A stretch of DNA of 64,000 nucleotides from Flavobacterium weaverense (GTDB lineage: Bacteria; Bacteroidota; Bacteroidia; Flavobacteriales; Flavobacteriaceae), in contig NZ_REFH01000013.1 of the NCBI RefSeq assembly GCF_003688495.1, positions 1 to 64,000 of the forward strand, written 5' to 3'. Positions 1 through 8,273 of the stretch are shown piece after piece; the first letter of the stretch is position 1; every line of letters starts with the position of its first letter. A program made the position numbers and the translations under genes. A model generated the notes under the pieces. That model saw nothing but the letters and a program-made list of their open reading frames with translations, was not told the DNA's origin and ran no database searches.

Positions 1-78
1 CCTTCCCGAACAGAGTAGTTAAGCCCGCCTGCGCAGATGGTACTGCAGTTATGTGGGAGAGTATGTCGTCGCCTTTCT
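1..78 (+). rRNA. rrf: 5S ribosomal RNA, 3' part (gene begins before the window)
   Basis: The first ~78 bases match the 3' half of a bacterial 5S rRNA: the loop around GAACAGAGTAGTTAAG, then GATGGTACTGC, and the closing GGGAGAGTATGTCGTCGCC. The 5' half lies outside the window, so an rRNA operon presumably ends here. A strong intrinsic terminator follows at once. The 3' boundary is approximate (76-78). Confidence 0.9.
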
Positions 79-79
79 T

Positions 80-117
80 TAAAAACCCTATTCATTTATT
101 TGAATAGGGTTTTTTGT
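80..117 (+). terminator. Intrinsic terminator of the rRNA operon
   Basis: Stem AACCCTATTCA / TGAATAGGGTT with a short loop, followed by a run of Ts. It sits directly after the 5S 3' end and is repeated twice downstream with the decayed 5S copies. Confidence 0.85.
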
Positions 118-275
118 TTTAAAATTTTTAGAAAAATTAAGTAAAGACTTTCCGAACAGAGAAGTTAATCCAGAAACTTCGGGACGACTGCGCAGATGGT
201 ACTGCAGTTATGTGGGAGAGTATGTCGTCGCCTTTCTTTAAAAACCCTATTCATGTATTTGAATAGGGTTTTTTG
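117..275 (+). repeat. Second 5S-tail + terminator unit (decayed 5S fragment)
   Basis: A 5S-like 3' half (about 148-237) followed by the same terminator stem (239-275). TACTGCAG starts at 200 here and at 41 in the true 5S, a 159-bp period. The segment GGTACTGCAGTTATGTGGGA and the GTCGTCGCC end are intact. The 5' side differs: about 13 bases are inserted between the GAACAG loop and GCGCAGATGG (ATCCAGAAACTTCGGGA-like sequence). There is no 5' half of a 5S gene, so this is a fragment, not a functional gene. Confidence 0.8.
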
Positions 276-434
276 CTTTAAATTTTGTAGAAAAATTAAT
301 TAAAGACTTTCCGGACAGAGAAGTTAATCCAGAAACTTCGGGATGACTGCGCAGATGGTACTGCAATTATGTCGGAAAGCGCGTCGTCGCCTTTCTTTTA
401 AAACCCTTCATCATAAAGATGAAGGGTTTTTTCT
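276..434 (+). repeat. Third 5S-tail + terminator unit (more decayed)
   Basis: It repeats the previous unit at the same 159-bp spacing (TACTGCA at 359) and shares its 13-base insertion, so copies two and three are closest relatives. The 5S tail has extra substitutions (GTCGGAAAGCGCGTCG in place of GTGGGAGAGTATGTCG). The terminator (398-433) has a changed but compensated stem, ACCCTTCATC / GATGAAGGGT. Paired changes in the stem suggest the hairpin may still be kept as a terminator. Confidence 0.75.
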
Positions 435-829
435 GTTCGAACTGGTTGGGACTTTAGAATCTAATAAAATTTTTATTAAATGTCTAGTTTCTATTTTTAT
501 TACTAAATGGCAATTTTAGTTTTTCCAAATTTTATAGATTATTTATCACTACATATATAACTGCAATTTTCAAGTTTACTATTCAATATGCGTCATCTTA
601 AACTCAAAACTAATTAGATTGGGCAAAAGTTCCATAGCAATACATTATAAAATTCTTCAGTCTTCTTACTTTATTACTTTTGAATCGTCCACAGTAATAA
701 TTTAATAGGAATTTTTTTTTTAAAAAAAGTACTAAGCTCAATATATAGAAAAAATCATTTCTTAAAGTATTCAAGTTTTATGAATATAACTAAATGATTA
801 TAATTTTTATGACTGGTAAATTGATAATT
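435..829. other. AT-rich intergenic stretch
   Basis: No open frame of note, no RNA gene and no clear hairpin was seen in these ~395 bases between the 5S repeats and the 3' end of the LOG-family gene. Homopolymer runs of T and A occur near 710-730. Confidence 0.6.
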
Positions 830-1573
830 TTATCTAGTCTTCTCTCCTAACCACCACTTTGGTTTATATTCTTTTCGCTTTAAACCAAATTGTTTGATTG
901 CGTGATTTCTTAAATGATTAATGACCTCTTCTTCAGAATCTGTTACAAACAGTAAATTCATATCTTCTGGGCTGATACTTTCATCATCAACCATCTTTTG
1001 CATGTGATTAATAATATCCTCGTGATAAACTGAATTAAAAATAATTATAGGGAAATCGTCAATAATATTATTTTGAACCAAAGTAAGTGCTTCAAATAAT
1101 TCATCCAAAGTTCCTATTCCGCCTGGCATCACTACAAAGGCATATGAATACTTTACTAATATTACTTTTCTAACAAAGAAGTAAGGGATATAAATCCATT
1201 TATGCACGTAAGGATTTGGTTTTTGTTCTCTAGGTAAAACAATATTTGTTCCAACAGAATAGCCACCATTTTCGTATGCTCCTTTATTTGCAGCCTCCAT
1301 AATACCCGGACCTCCGCCAGTCATTATAGTAAATCCTAACTTTGCTATTCCTGCAGCAATTCTTTCAGTACTTTGGTAATGATCCGTCTCTGGGCCAAAG
1401 CGAGCAGAACCGAAAACGGTAACGCACGGGCCAATAAAATGCATCTTTTGAAATGATCTTATAAAGTGATATCCTACTTGGAACACAAACGAAAGATTTT
1501 TTAATCTAGAAAGAGGTTCTTTAACAAATAATGATTCCGTTTTTGAAAGACGGTATTGTTTTTCCTTTGCCAT
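830..1573 (-). CDS. LOG-family nucleotide 5'-monophosphate phosphoribohydrolase
   Basis: 247 residues. It has the two signatures of the LOG/TIGR00730 Rossmann family: GGGPGIMEAANKGA at about 86-99 and PGGIGTLDE at about 150-158, plus an upstream RK pair (135-136). Family members hydrolyse nucleoside 5'-monophosphates (cytokinin riboside monophosphate in plants; AMP in bacteria) to free base and ribose phosphate. The ~45-residue N-terminal extension before the Rossmann core is typical of the longer bacterial group. It stands alone, 125 bp downstream of the thioredoxin gene. The physiological substrate cannot be told from sequence. Confidence 0.85.
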   Translation of the reverse strand: MAKEKQYRLSKTESLFVKEPLSRLKNLSFVFQVGYHFIRSFQKMHFIGPCVTVFGSARFGPETDHYQSTERIAAGIAKLGFTIMTGGGPGIMEAANKGAYENGGYSVGTNIVLPREQKPNPYVHKWIYIPYFFVRKVILVKYSYAFVVMPGGIGTLDELFEALTLVQNNIIDDFPIIIFNSVYHEDIINHMQKMVDDESISPEDMNLLFVTDSEEEVINHLRNHAIKQFGLKRKEYKPKWWLGEKTR

Positions 1574-1698
1574 AAAAGATTATAGTAGTTTAAATAGTAA
1601 AGGTGAGTTTTAGAATTAAGTTTCTATAAACATCTTTATCCAATTAGAGTAATAGCTTTTTTAATAATGACTCTAGAACAGATTTTTTAATTAAAATT

Positions 1699-2001
1699 TT
1701 ATTTATTGCTTTTCTCAAGAATATTCTTAATTATTTCTTGCTTAGTTAGTACGCCTGACTGTCTCCATAATTGTTGCCCTCTTTGATAAAGAATCATCGT
1801 TGGGACACCGCGAACTTGATACTTAGAAGCAATCTGTTGGTTTTTATCTACATCTACTTTAATTATGGATATTCTTTCGCCTAAACGATCTTTAACTTCT
1901 TTTAATATGGGTCCTAGCATTTTACAAGGTCCGCACCAAGTGGCGAAAAAGTCTATTAAAACTGGCTTTTCGGAATTAATAATTGTATCAAATTTACTCA
2001 T
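1699..2001 (-). CDS. Thioredoxin
   Basis: 100 residues with the classical redox site WCGPCK at 22-27 and a downstream cis-proline in RGVPTM. There is no signal peptide, so it is a cytoplasmic thiol-disulfide reductant. Its start codon overlaps the stop of the upstream DUF2892-like gene by four bases, so the two are translationally coupled. In this neighbourhood of rhodaneses and persulfide dioxygenase-like proteins, a role in reducing protein or rhodanese persulfides is a reasonable inference. The family itself is general purpose. Confidence 0.9.
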   Translation of the reverse strand: MSKFDTIINSEKPVLIDFFATWCGPCKMLGPILKEVKDRLGERISIIKVDVDKNQQIASKYQVRGVPTMILYQRGQQLWRQSGVLTKQEIIKNILEKSNK

Positions 2002-2201
2002 CTTCTTTTATATTTTTTGTTTGGCACAGCGCATCCGTTCGCACCACATCCTGAGTTAAAAATTACTTGAATCAAGAAAAATAAACCAAAAGCTATAAAA
2101 AACCATTGATTTAAAATATATGCTTGAATAAATAAAAATATTGAAAATGCTAGGCGAGCGAATCGCATAGGATGCCAATTTCTTAAAAGTAAATCTTTCA
2201 T
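1998..2201 (-). CDS. Small membrane protein, DUF2892/YgaP-transmembrane-like
   Basis: 67 residues: two hydrophobic segments (about 17-29 and 33-45) and a cysteine-bearing tail, CGANGCAVP, before a basic C-terminus. This resembles the DUF2892 unit that in E. coli YgaP is fused to a rhodanese and anchors it to the membrane. Here it is free-standing and overlaps the thioredoxin gene by four bases. The two tail cysteines could take part in sulfur or redox exchange, but this is inference. Function of the isolated unit is unknown. Confidence 0.7.
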   Translation of the reverse strand: MKDLLLRNWHPMRFARLAFSIFLFIQAYILNQWFFIAFGLFFLIQVIFNSGCGANGCAVPNKKYKRR

Positions 2202-2402
2202 CTTATTAGTATTTAAGTGTTCCGGTGTAAAAGTTAATAGTTCGTATTTGTTCCGGCATTTGTGATTTAAAAAATCGAACTCAATAGTTATTTGTATGCA
2301 ATATGTACTCTATAAATCTTTAATAAGTTATTCTTTTCCTATTTACTCTTTATTTGTCTCTAAGCTTTGGATATTGCGAATCTGTTTATTTGTAAATTTT
2401 AA

Positions 2403-3026
2403 CTAACGAATAACTCTTTTTTTAAATTCGAAAAATAACTCAGAATCAGTTCGTGGTCCGAAAGAGTTGTAACATTGATCGAAATTTAGAAACTCAAAAT
2501 AGTACTTAAAAAGTTCGCGATATTCTTCTTTATTGCCACCGAAAGGAGGTCCAATTTCAAATGTTCTATTAAATAGCAATCCCGCTAATATACCTTGCTG
2601 CGATAGTAATTGATGCATTTTTAAAACATAATTTTCACGTAAATGTGGAGACAACGCACAAAAAAAAGTTTGTTCAATAATTAGATCGTATTTGCCATTA
2701 TGTAAAAAGAAATCGCCTAATATTATTTTTATACTTTTATTGTTATCGAATTTATTTTTTAACTCTTGTACTAATGTTGGTGCAATATCAATGATAGTAA
2801 TATTTGTAAAACCTTTATCAAGCAAATATTCTGCTTCATAAGTATTACCGCATCCAGGAATTAGAATTGCAATATTTTTGTCTTTTAAAGTATTAAAGTA
2901 TGACTTAATGGGTGGTGAAACAGTTCCTAAATCCCATCCTGTATTTTTAGCTTTGTATTGATCATCCCAATAGTCTGCGTCTAATTTGTTTTCTTTAGAG
3001 TTAGTACAGCATTTGTTATTGTCCAT
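2403..3026 (-). CDS. TPMT-family SAM-dependent methyltransferase
   Basis: 207 residues. The N-terminus has YWDDQYKAKNTGWDLG (19-34), characteristic of the thiopurine S-methyltransferase/TPMT family, and the SAM loop LIPGCGNTYEAEYL at 55-68. Family members methylate thiols, sulfide, selenium or tellurium species. Context next to a persulfide-dioxygenase/rhodanese fusion makes an S-methylation or sulfide-detoxification role plausible. A Crp-type box lies upstream at 3087-3102. The SSCC-like N-terminus (CCTNS at 6-10) is unusual. The substrate is not determined by sequence. Confidence 0.8.
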   Translation of the reverse strand: MDNNKCCTNSKENKLDADYWDDQYKAKNTGWDLGTVSPPIKSYFNTLKDKNIAILIPGCGNTYEAEYLLDKGFTNITIIDIAPTLVQELKNKFDNNKSIKIILGDFFLHNGKYDLIIEQTFFCALSPHLRENYVLKMHQLLSQQGILAGLLFNRTFEIGPPFGGNKEEYRELFKYYFEFLNFDQCYNSFGPRTDSELFFEFKKRVIR

Positions 3027-3086
3027 TTAGTAAGTTTTTAATATTTTTTTACCACTAATATATTATATGTAAATAATACTTTGCTT

Positions 3087-3102
3087 TGTAAAAAAGGTCA
3101 CA
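3087..3102 (-). promoter_or_regulatory. Candidate Crp/Fnr-family box upstream of the TPMT gene
   Basis: TGTAA-AAAAGG-TCACA on the plus strand: both Crp-type half-sites with six bases between them. The same half-site type and spacing occur at 4681-4696 and 11191-11206. At the matching 22-bp distance downstream (3058-3065) the minus strand reads TAATATAT, a poor -7 element, so this site is less certain than the other two. Confidence 0.45.
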
Positions 3103-3212
3103 TATTTATATTGCATCAAAGAAACATTTATTAATAAATGTAGCAATGCGATTATTTAAATTTATAAAAATCGCACTACTAATTTCTGCTATTTTAATAA
3201 TAGAAATTTCAT

Positions 3213-4625
3213 TTACAATACTTTACTTTGACAAACAAAGTCAGTTTTTGGTAAGGTAGTTTTAGAAATGGCATTAAAACCACCTTCAATCTCTGTGAAA
3301 TTTCTATAACCACGCGCTTCTAAAATTGAGGCTGCAATCATGCTTCTATAACCACCTGCGCAGTGCATATAAAAATGTTCTTTCGAATCAATATCTTTTA
3401 TCCAGTCATTTATTGTAGCAAGAGGTCTACTATACGATTCTTCAACGTGTTCTGCACTATATTCACTTTCTTTACGAATATCTATAATTTTGCTTTCGCC
3501 AACTTTTAGTTCTTTTGCAAATTGTTCCGCTGAAATTCTGTTTATTGTATCAATCTCTTTACCCGATTTTCTCCAACTTTCAAATCCACCTTTAAGATGG
3601 CCCATTAGATTATCGAACCCAACGCGACTTAATCTTGTCACAGTTTCTTCTTCTTGACCAACTTCGCAGATTATTAGAATTGGCTGTTTAACATCAGCAA
3701 TCATAGCACCAACCCACGGAGCAAAATCACCATCTATTCCAATGTTAATAGACTGTGGAATAAAACCTTTTGCAAATACTCCATTTTTACGAGTGTCTAG
3801 CATTAATGCTCCAGTTTCTTCGGCAGCAGCTTCAAATTCTACTGCTGATAAAGCTCGCATACCTAAGTTTAAAACATTTTCAAAACTATCGTAACCTTTT
3901 TTATTCATCGCTACGTTCATGCCAAAATAAGCAGGTGGCGGTAGTAAACCATCGGTAACTTCTTTAATAAACTCTTGTTCAGTCATATCTGCTCGTAAGG
4001 CATAATTTGTCTTTTTTTGCTCACCTATTGTAGAAACCGTTTCTTTACTCATATTCTTACCGCAAGCACTTCCAGCACCGTGAGCTGGATAAACAATTAC
4101 GTCATCAGCAAGCGTCATAACTTTCGACCTAAGAGAATGGAATAAAATTGCAGCTAGCTGCTCTTGTGTCATTGAAGCTGCTTTTTGAGCTAAATCTGGT
4201 CTTCCTACATCACCAATAAACAATGTATCTCCAGAGAAAATAGAATGATCTTTGCCATTCTCATCAATTAGTAAGAATGTTGTACTCTCCATAGTGTGTC
4301 CTGGAGTATGTATTACTTTTATTTTAATTTTACCCACATTAAATACTTGACCATCTACAGCAGAAATACAATCAAATTCACATGTTGCATTTGGACCATA
4401 TATTATAGGCGCACCAGTTTCTTTACTAAGGTCAATATGGCCAGATACAAAGTCGGCATGAAAATGGGTTTCAAAAATATATTTTAAATTAACTCCGTCT
4501 CTCTCTAATCTTTCTAAATAGGGTTTGGTTTCGCGTAAGGGATCTATAATCGCAGCTTCTCCATTAGAAGTTATGTAATAAGCTCCTTGCGCTAGACATC
4601 CAGTATATATTTGCTCTATTTGCAT
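3213..4625 (-). CDS. MBL-fold persulfide dioxygenase-like protein fused to two rhodanese domains (copy 1)
   Basis: 470 residues. The N-terminal metallo-beta-lactamase domain (1-~200) carries ETHFHADFVSGH (H54, H56, D58, H63), H110 in HTPGH, D133 in FSGDTLF and H182, the ETHE1/GloB-type pattern. ETHE1-like enzymes oxidise glutathione or other persulfides to sulfite with O2 and iron. Two rhodanese domains follow (~255-355 and ~362-460). The first has Cys320 in IICEVGQ; the second has the loop HCAGGYRS with Cys422. Rhodanese domains carry sulfane sulfur, so the fusion can pass persulfide to or from the dioxygenase site. It has an identified -7 element and Crp-type box. A paralogue lies at 9738-11138. 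Confidence 0.88.
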   Translation of the reverse strand: MQIEQIYTGCLAQGAYYITSNGEAAIIDPLRETKPYLERLERDGVNLKYIFETHFHADFVSGHIDLSKETGAPIIYGPNATCEFDCISAVDGQVFNVGKIKIKVIHTPGHTMESTTFLLIDENGKDHSIFSGDTLFIGDVGRPDLAQKAASMTQEQLAAILFHSLRSKVMTLADDVIVYPAHGAGSACGKNMSKETVSTIGEQKKTNYALRADMTEQEFIKEVTDGLLPPPAYFGMNVAMNKKGYDSFENVLNLGMRALSAVEFEAAAEETGALMLDTRKNGVFAKGFIPQSINIGIDGDFAPWVGAMIADVKQPILIICEVGQEEETVTRLSRVGFDNLMGHLKGGFESWRKSGKEIDTINRISAEQFAKELKVGESKIIDIRKESEYSAEHVEESYSRPLATINDWIKDIDSKEHFYMHCAGGYRSMIAASILEARGYRNFTEIEGGFNAISKTTLPKTDFVCQSKVL

Positions 4626-4651
4626 GATAGTTTTCTTTTATATTTATAGTA

Positions 4652-4659
4652 CAAATTTA
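4652..4659 (-). promoter_or_regulatory. -7 promoter element TAAATTTG of MBL-rhodanese copy 1
   Basis: On the minus strand this reads TAAATTTG, a perfect match to the Bacteroidota TAnnTTTG element. It lies about 30 bp upstream of the start codon. The same octamer lies at the same distance from a Crp-type box in front of copy 2. Confidence 0.65.
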
Positions 4660-4680
4660 CCTCTAATTTTTTAGATATAA

Positions 4681-4696
4681 AGTGACAATTGTTACA
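4681..4696 (-). promoter_or_regulatory. Crp/Fnr-type box of MBL-rhodanese copy 1
   Basis: Minus strand TGTAA-CAATTG-TCACT, an inverted repeat with Crp-type half-sites and a 6-bp spacer. Its centre is 33 bp from the centre of the -7 element, which puts it near -40, the class II activator position. The likely binder is the Crp/Fnr-family protein encoded just upstream (4982-5626). Confidence 0.65.
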
Positions 4697-4981
4697 TTGG
4701 TACTTTTGAATCAGTAAGGGTTTTATAAGTTTTTTATTTTTTTCGTAGGAAGTTGAAAGGGTACTATTTTTTATTATCGGTAGGAATCCAAAATAAACAA
4801 ATTGATTAATGCTATTTAAAAACAATCTTTAAAATTAAATAAATTGATTTAATTAAAGTCTAAAATCTACTTTTTAATTAGCTGCTTTGTGTGATATTTA
4901 CTTATAATGGTAAATATTGAAATTCGAAAAAAATAGAGGATTTAGAGTAATAAAAGCTTAAGCTATTTTTCACTAATCAGT

Positions 4982-5626
4982 TTATTTCAAAAGTTCGATA
5001 TTATTTCGGTATAAAGTTACTAGTCCGCGTTGTTCCATTTTTTTTAGTAAACGAGAAATAACTTCTCTAGAAGTATTCAATTCTGTTGCGATTTCTTGAT
5101 GTGATAACTTTAATTCTTTGCATCCGCATACCTCCGCGTGACGTTTTAAGTAAAACTCAAGTCGCTCGTCCATCGCTCTAAAAGCTATATTATCAATCAC
5201 TTCAAGAACTTCCTCAAATCTGCTTCTATACGTGTCAATTACAAATTCGTACCAGCTTCGATGTTGCATCATCCACTTATCCATTAATGGTAATGGCACC
5301 ATGATTAACTCAACGTCCTCTACGACTTTTGCCATGATTTGGCTTTTTTCATTTTTGGTTGCACATATCATTGAAATTGCACACGCTTGACCTGGCTGGA
5401 GATGGTACATGAAAAATTCTCCTCCGTTTTCATCCTCTCGATATACTTTAATTTTTCCGCTGATAACTAAAACCGTATTTTTGATATATTGTCCTGTTCT
5501 AATTATTACAGTATCAGTTTCAAATGACTGAATAACTGCATTTGTCTCAATTTCTTTTACTAATTCTGTAGAAAAGGAAGGAAATATATTTTTTGTAGAA
5601 GTAAGCATTAAAATGTTTTTTTTCAA
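4982..5626 (-). CDS. Crp/Fnr-family transcriptional regulator
   Basis: 214 residues: an N-terminal cyclic-nucleotide-binding-like beta-barrel (about 20-125), a long dimerisation helix (~128-160) and a C-terminal winged helix with LSHQEIATELNTSREVISRL (174-193). The recognition helix carries R187, E188 and R192, the positions that read TGTGA-type half-sites in Crp, and a Ser at 191 as in Fnr. There is no N-terminal four-cysteine Fe-S motif; the cysteines are at 82, 88, 167 and 169 (CGC), so thiol or sulfur sensing is possible but unproven. It lies directly upstream of the gene whose promoter carries a matching box, making it the likely local regulator of sulfur genes. Confidence 0.85.
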   Translation of the reverse strand: MKKNILMLTSTKNIFPSFSTELVKEIETNAVIQSFETDTVIIRTGQYIKNTVLVISGKIKVYREDENGGEFFMYHLQPGQACAISMICATKNEKSQIMAKVVEDVELIMVPLPLMDKWMMQHRSWYEFVIDTYRSRFEEVLEVIDNIAFRAMDERLEFYLKRHAEVCGCKELKLSHQEIATELNTSREVISRLLKKMEQRGLVTLYRNNIELLK

Positions 5627-5870
5627 TAGTTTGTTTTGTAAAAGTACGTTAATTTACGGTCAAAATCTCGATATTGAGTTCTCAAAAGGCTTACGAATAT
5701 CTAATTGTGATTATAATTTTATAAATTAGCTAAGGCCTTGAGAATTTGCGATTTCGTAAAAAAGAACGAATTTCTGATCCTTAATTGATAGTTACTGTTT
5801 TGCGAAAACGTTTTCTTATAAATATTTTCCATTTAACTATGGGTGTTTGGCTTACTGCATAAAAACATTG

Positions 5871-5878
5871 TAATTTTA
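5871..5878 (+). promoter_or_regulatory. Possible promoter of the rhodanese-gapN pair
   Basis: TAATTTTA matches seven of eight positions of TAnnTTTG, with TTG at 5847-5849 upstream. It sits about 18 bp before the ATG at 5896. The spacer is 21 bp, slightly long. Confidence 0.35.
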
Positions 5879-5895
5879 CAAAAAAAAATATCATT

Positions 5896-6207
5896 ATGAA
5901 TTTAATACAAGAAGACTGGGTTTCAAAATATAAATCTGATGAAAAAGCAGTTGTTTTGGACGTAAGAACCGAGGATGAATTTAATGAAGGTTTTATTGCC
6001 AATGCAATAAATATCGATATTCATAGCGGACAGGAATTTATAGATGCTATCGAAAATTTAGATAAAAATAATAATTATTACGTCTACTGTCGTTCTGGAA
6101 TGAGAAGTGCTAAAGCTTGCGAAATCATGAATCAATTGGGTTTTGAAAATGCGTACAATTTAGAAGGAGGCATTACTGAATGGGACGGAGAAATAATACA
6201 GCCATAA
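5896..6207 (+). CDS. Single-domain rhodanese
   Basis: 103 residues, one rhodanese domain with the conserved VVLDVRTEDEFNEGFI entry and the active-site loop CRSGMRS with Cys65. Single-domain rhodaneses carry a cysteine persulfide and exchange sulfane sulfur with thiols or cyanide. There is no signal peptide, so it is cytoplasmic. It starts the plus-strand pair with gapN (58-bp gap) and diverges from the Crp/Fnr gene 270 bp away, within a region with three more rhodanese-containing genes. Confidence 0.9.
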   Translation: MNLIQEDWVSKYKSDEKAVVLDVRTEDEFNEGFIANAINIDIHSGQEFIDAIENLDKNNNYYVYCRSGMRSAKACEIMNQLGFENAYNLEGGITEWDGEIIQP

Positions 6208-6265
6208 AAAAAGCCATAAAAAGCTTTTCTAAAACACCAAAATTATAACTATAACAAACCTTCAA

Positions 6266-7846
6266 ATGAGTTTAATACCACAAGAATTTCAGATTACTAC
6301 ATTATTAAATCAAGATACTTACCTAGTTGATGGAGAATTGAAAAAATGGGAAGGCCAGACAACAGCTGTTTTTTCAACAATTTCTTCTACAGATGAATAT
6401 GCGCCAACTATATTAGGTTCTATACCATTTATGGGAGAGAGTGAAGCTCTTGAGGCAGTGAATGCAGCAAGTAAAGCTTATGATAATGGTCAAGGATTAT
6501 GGCCAACAATGAAAGTAGCGGATCGAATCAAGTGTATGTCGAATTTTGTTACTCAAATGAAAGCAACACGAAATGAGGTTGTTAAATTTTTAATGTGGGA
6601 AATTGGAAAATCTCTTCCTGACTCTGAAAAAGAATTCGATCGTACCGTAGAGTATATTTATGATACTATTGAAGATTATAAATTATTAGACAGGAATAGT
6701 TCCCGTTTTACAAAAAGCCAAGGAGTGAATGCTATGGTGCGCCGTGGACCACTGGGAGTAGTGTTGTGTCTTGGACCATACAATTATCCTTTAAACGAAA
6801 CTTTCTCGCTTTTGATTCCTGCTTTGATAATGGGAAATACTGTAATTTTTAAACCAGCTAAGCATGGAGTTCTATTAATTTCTCCTTTATTAGAAGCTTT
6901 TAGAAGTAGTTTTCCAAGAGGTGCCATTAATATTGTTTACGGTAGAGGACGAGAAGTGGCTTCTCCAATAATGAAATCAGGAAAAGTTGATATTTTAGCT
7001 TTAATTGGTAACAGTAAATCGGCGATTGCTTTGCAAGACCAACATCCAAATAAGAACAGATTGCGTTTAATTCTAGGATTAGAAGCTAAAAATCCTGCTA
7101 TTATTTTACCAGATGCTGATTTAGATTTAGCTATTCAAGAATGTATTTCTGGTAGTTTGTCTTTTAATGGTCAGCGTTGTACAGCTTTGAAGATTTTATA
7201 TGTACATGAAACGATTGCTGATGAATTCAATAGACGTTTTGCTGAGAAAGTTGATGAATTAGTTTACGGAAACCCATGGGATAAATCAGTGACTTTGACA
7301 CCACTTCCAGAAAAAGAGAAGCCTGCTTATATTCAAGAATTAATTGATGATGCGGTTAAAAAAGGTGCGAAAATACTAAATGAAAAGGGTGGAAAACACC
7401 TACCTAACTACATTTTCCCGGCAGTTTTGTTTCCTATAAATAAAGATATGCGCGTGTATCATGAAGAGCAATTTGGTCCAGTTGTACCGGTTATGACTTT
7501 CAAGAACATTCAAGAGCCATTAAATGATATGGCAGAATCAAATTACGGACAACAAGTAAGTTTGTTTGGAAGAGATATTAAAACAATTGCACCTTTAATT
7601 GATACTTTAGTGAATTTAGTTTGTCGAGTGAATTTAAACAGTTCATGTCAGCGTGGACCTGATGTGTATCCATTTACTGGACGCAAAGATTCAGCTGTAG
7701 GTACATTGAGTATACATGATGCACTGCGTTCTTTCTCAATAAGAACCTTTGTTGCTTCAAAGGACAATGATTATAATAATGGAATTCTCCAAGCTTTATT
7801 AGACAGTAAGGAATCTAATTTTATTAATACAGATTATACTTTATAG
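6266..7846 (+). CDS. gapN: NADP-dependent glyceraldehyde-3-phosphate dehydrogenase (GapN-type ALDH)
   Basis: 526 residues of the aldehyde dehydrogenase fold. Catalytic Cys305 lies in [10 protein letters not shown], the general base Glu273 in LGLEAKNP and the oxyanion Asn173 in GPYNYPLNE. The [10 protein letters not shown] context is the one found in non-phosphorylating GAPDH, which oxidises glyceraldehyde-3-phosphate directly to 3-phosphoglycerate and yields NADPH. It is ~40 residues longer than the classic ~475-490-residue enzymes, mostly by an N-terminal extension. Its place between sulfur-handling genes, probably co-transcribed with a rhodanese, is unusual and could reflect NADPH demand for thiol reduction. 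Confidence 0.85.
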   Translation: MSLIPQEFQITTLLNQDTYLVDGELKKWEGQTTAVFSTISSTDEYAPTILGSIPFMGESEALEAVNAASKAYDNGQGLWPTMKVADRIKCMSNFVTQMKATRNEVVKFLMWEIGKSLPDSEKEFDRTVEYIYDTIEDYKLLDRNSSRFTKSQGVNAMVRRGPLGVVLCLGPYNYPLNETFSLLIPALIMGNTVIFKPAKHGVLLISPLLEAFRSSFPRGAINIVYGRGREVASPIMKSGKVDILALIGNSKSAIALQDQHPNKNRLRLILGLEAKNPAIILPDADLDLAIQECISGSLSFNGQRCTALKILYVHETIADEFNRRFAEKVDELVYGNPWDKSVTLTPLPEKEKPAYIQELIDDAVKKGAKILNEKGGKHLPNYIFPAVLFPINKDMRVYHEEQFGPVVPVMTFKNIQEPLNDMAESNYGQQVSLFGRDIKTIAPLIDTLVNLVCRVNLNSSCQRGPDVYPFTGRKDSAVGTLSIHDALRSFSIRTFVASKDNDYNNGILQALLDSKESNFINTDYTL

Positions 7847-7866
7847 CAAAAGTTTAATATAATAGT

Positions 7867-7902
7867 AAAGCCGCCTCAATTTTTTGAGTCGGCTTTTTTT
7901 TT
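7867..7902 (+). terminator. Intrinsic terminator after gapN
   Basis: Stem AAGCCGCCTCAA / TTGAGTCGGCTT (one mismatch) with a T-only loop and a T9 tail, 21 bp after the gapN stop. Confidence 0.85.
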
Positions 7903-8273
7903 GACTATGTAATTACATTAATTATTGTTCTTTTTCTTAAATAATGTGTAACTTCGAATGTTAATATTGCACTTCCTAAAACTAAATTCAAGGACTAATT
8001 TATCTTAAACACAATAGTATCAAAAATAAAATTTTAATAGTCAAAGAAAATATTCACGAAAGACTTCGCAGAGAACCGATATTGACTCACCGTAGGTTGA
8101 AATTTATACCTAATGTGATGCTTAATTTAGTAAGTTGCTTTATTACACTTTTGATAGTTGGAATTGTGATGTATTTTTTAGTGCGCTATTTACTGCAAAC
8201 ATTTTATCATTTGAATTAATAAAAATGTTTGGTTTTTCACATGTAAAGCTTTCGAACATCTTCCAAGAAATTT
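7903..8273. other. Intergenic stretch with a possible 33-codon membrane ORF
   Basis: Between convergent genes. A plus-strand frame without stops runs from 7986 to 8219. It has no ATG until 8118, from which 33 codons encode one hydrophobic segment (LNLVSCFITLLIVGIVMYFL). Upstream in the same frame it reads RLRREPILTHRRLKFIPNV, which looks protein-like but could start only at TTG 8082 or GTG 8115. Whether this is a small membrane protein, a remnant or chance cannot be settled here. Confidence 0.3.

Larger units (their letters stand above)
4626..4981. other. Regulatory intergenic region upstream of the MBL-rhodanese gene
   Basis: The 356-bp gap holds the minus-strand promoter (4652-4659) and Crp-type box (4681-4696) of the fusion gene; the rest, up to the Crp/Fnr gene, is AT-rich with nothing recognised. 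A 69-codon minus-strand frame (4616-4825) crosses the promoter and is probably chance. Confidence 0.6.

Noticed and set aside
4616..4825. 69-codon minus-strand frame upstream of MBL-rhodanese copy 1
   Set aside because: It overlaps the start of that gene and covers its promoter and Crp-type box; composition is not protein-like.
5648..5659. Crp-type box at the regulator's own promoter
   Set aside because: CGTTAATTTACG is a near palindrome but lacks TGTRA-N6-TYACA spacing.
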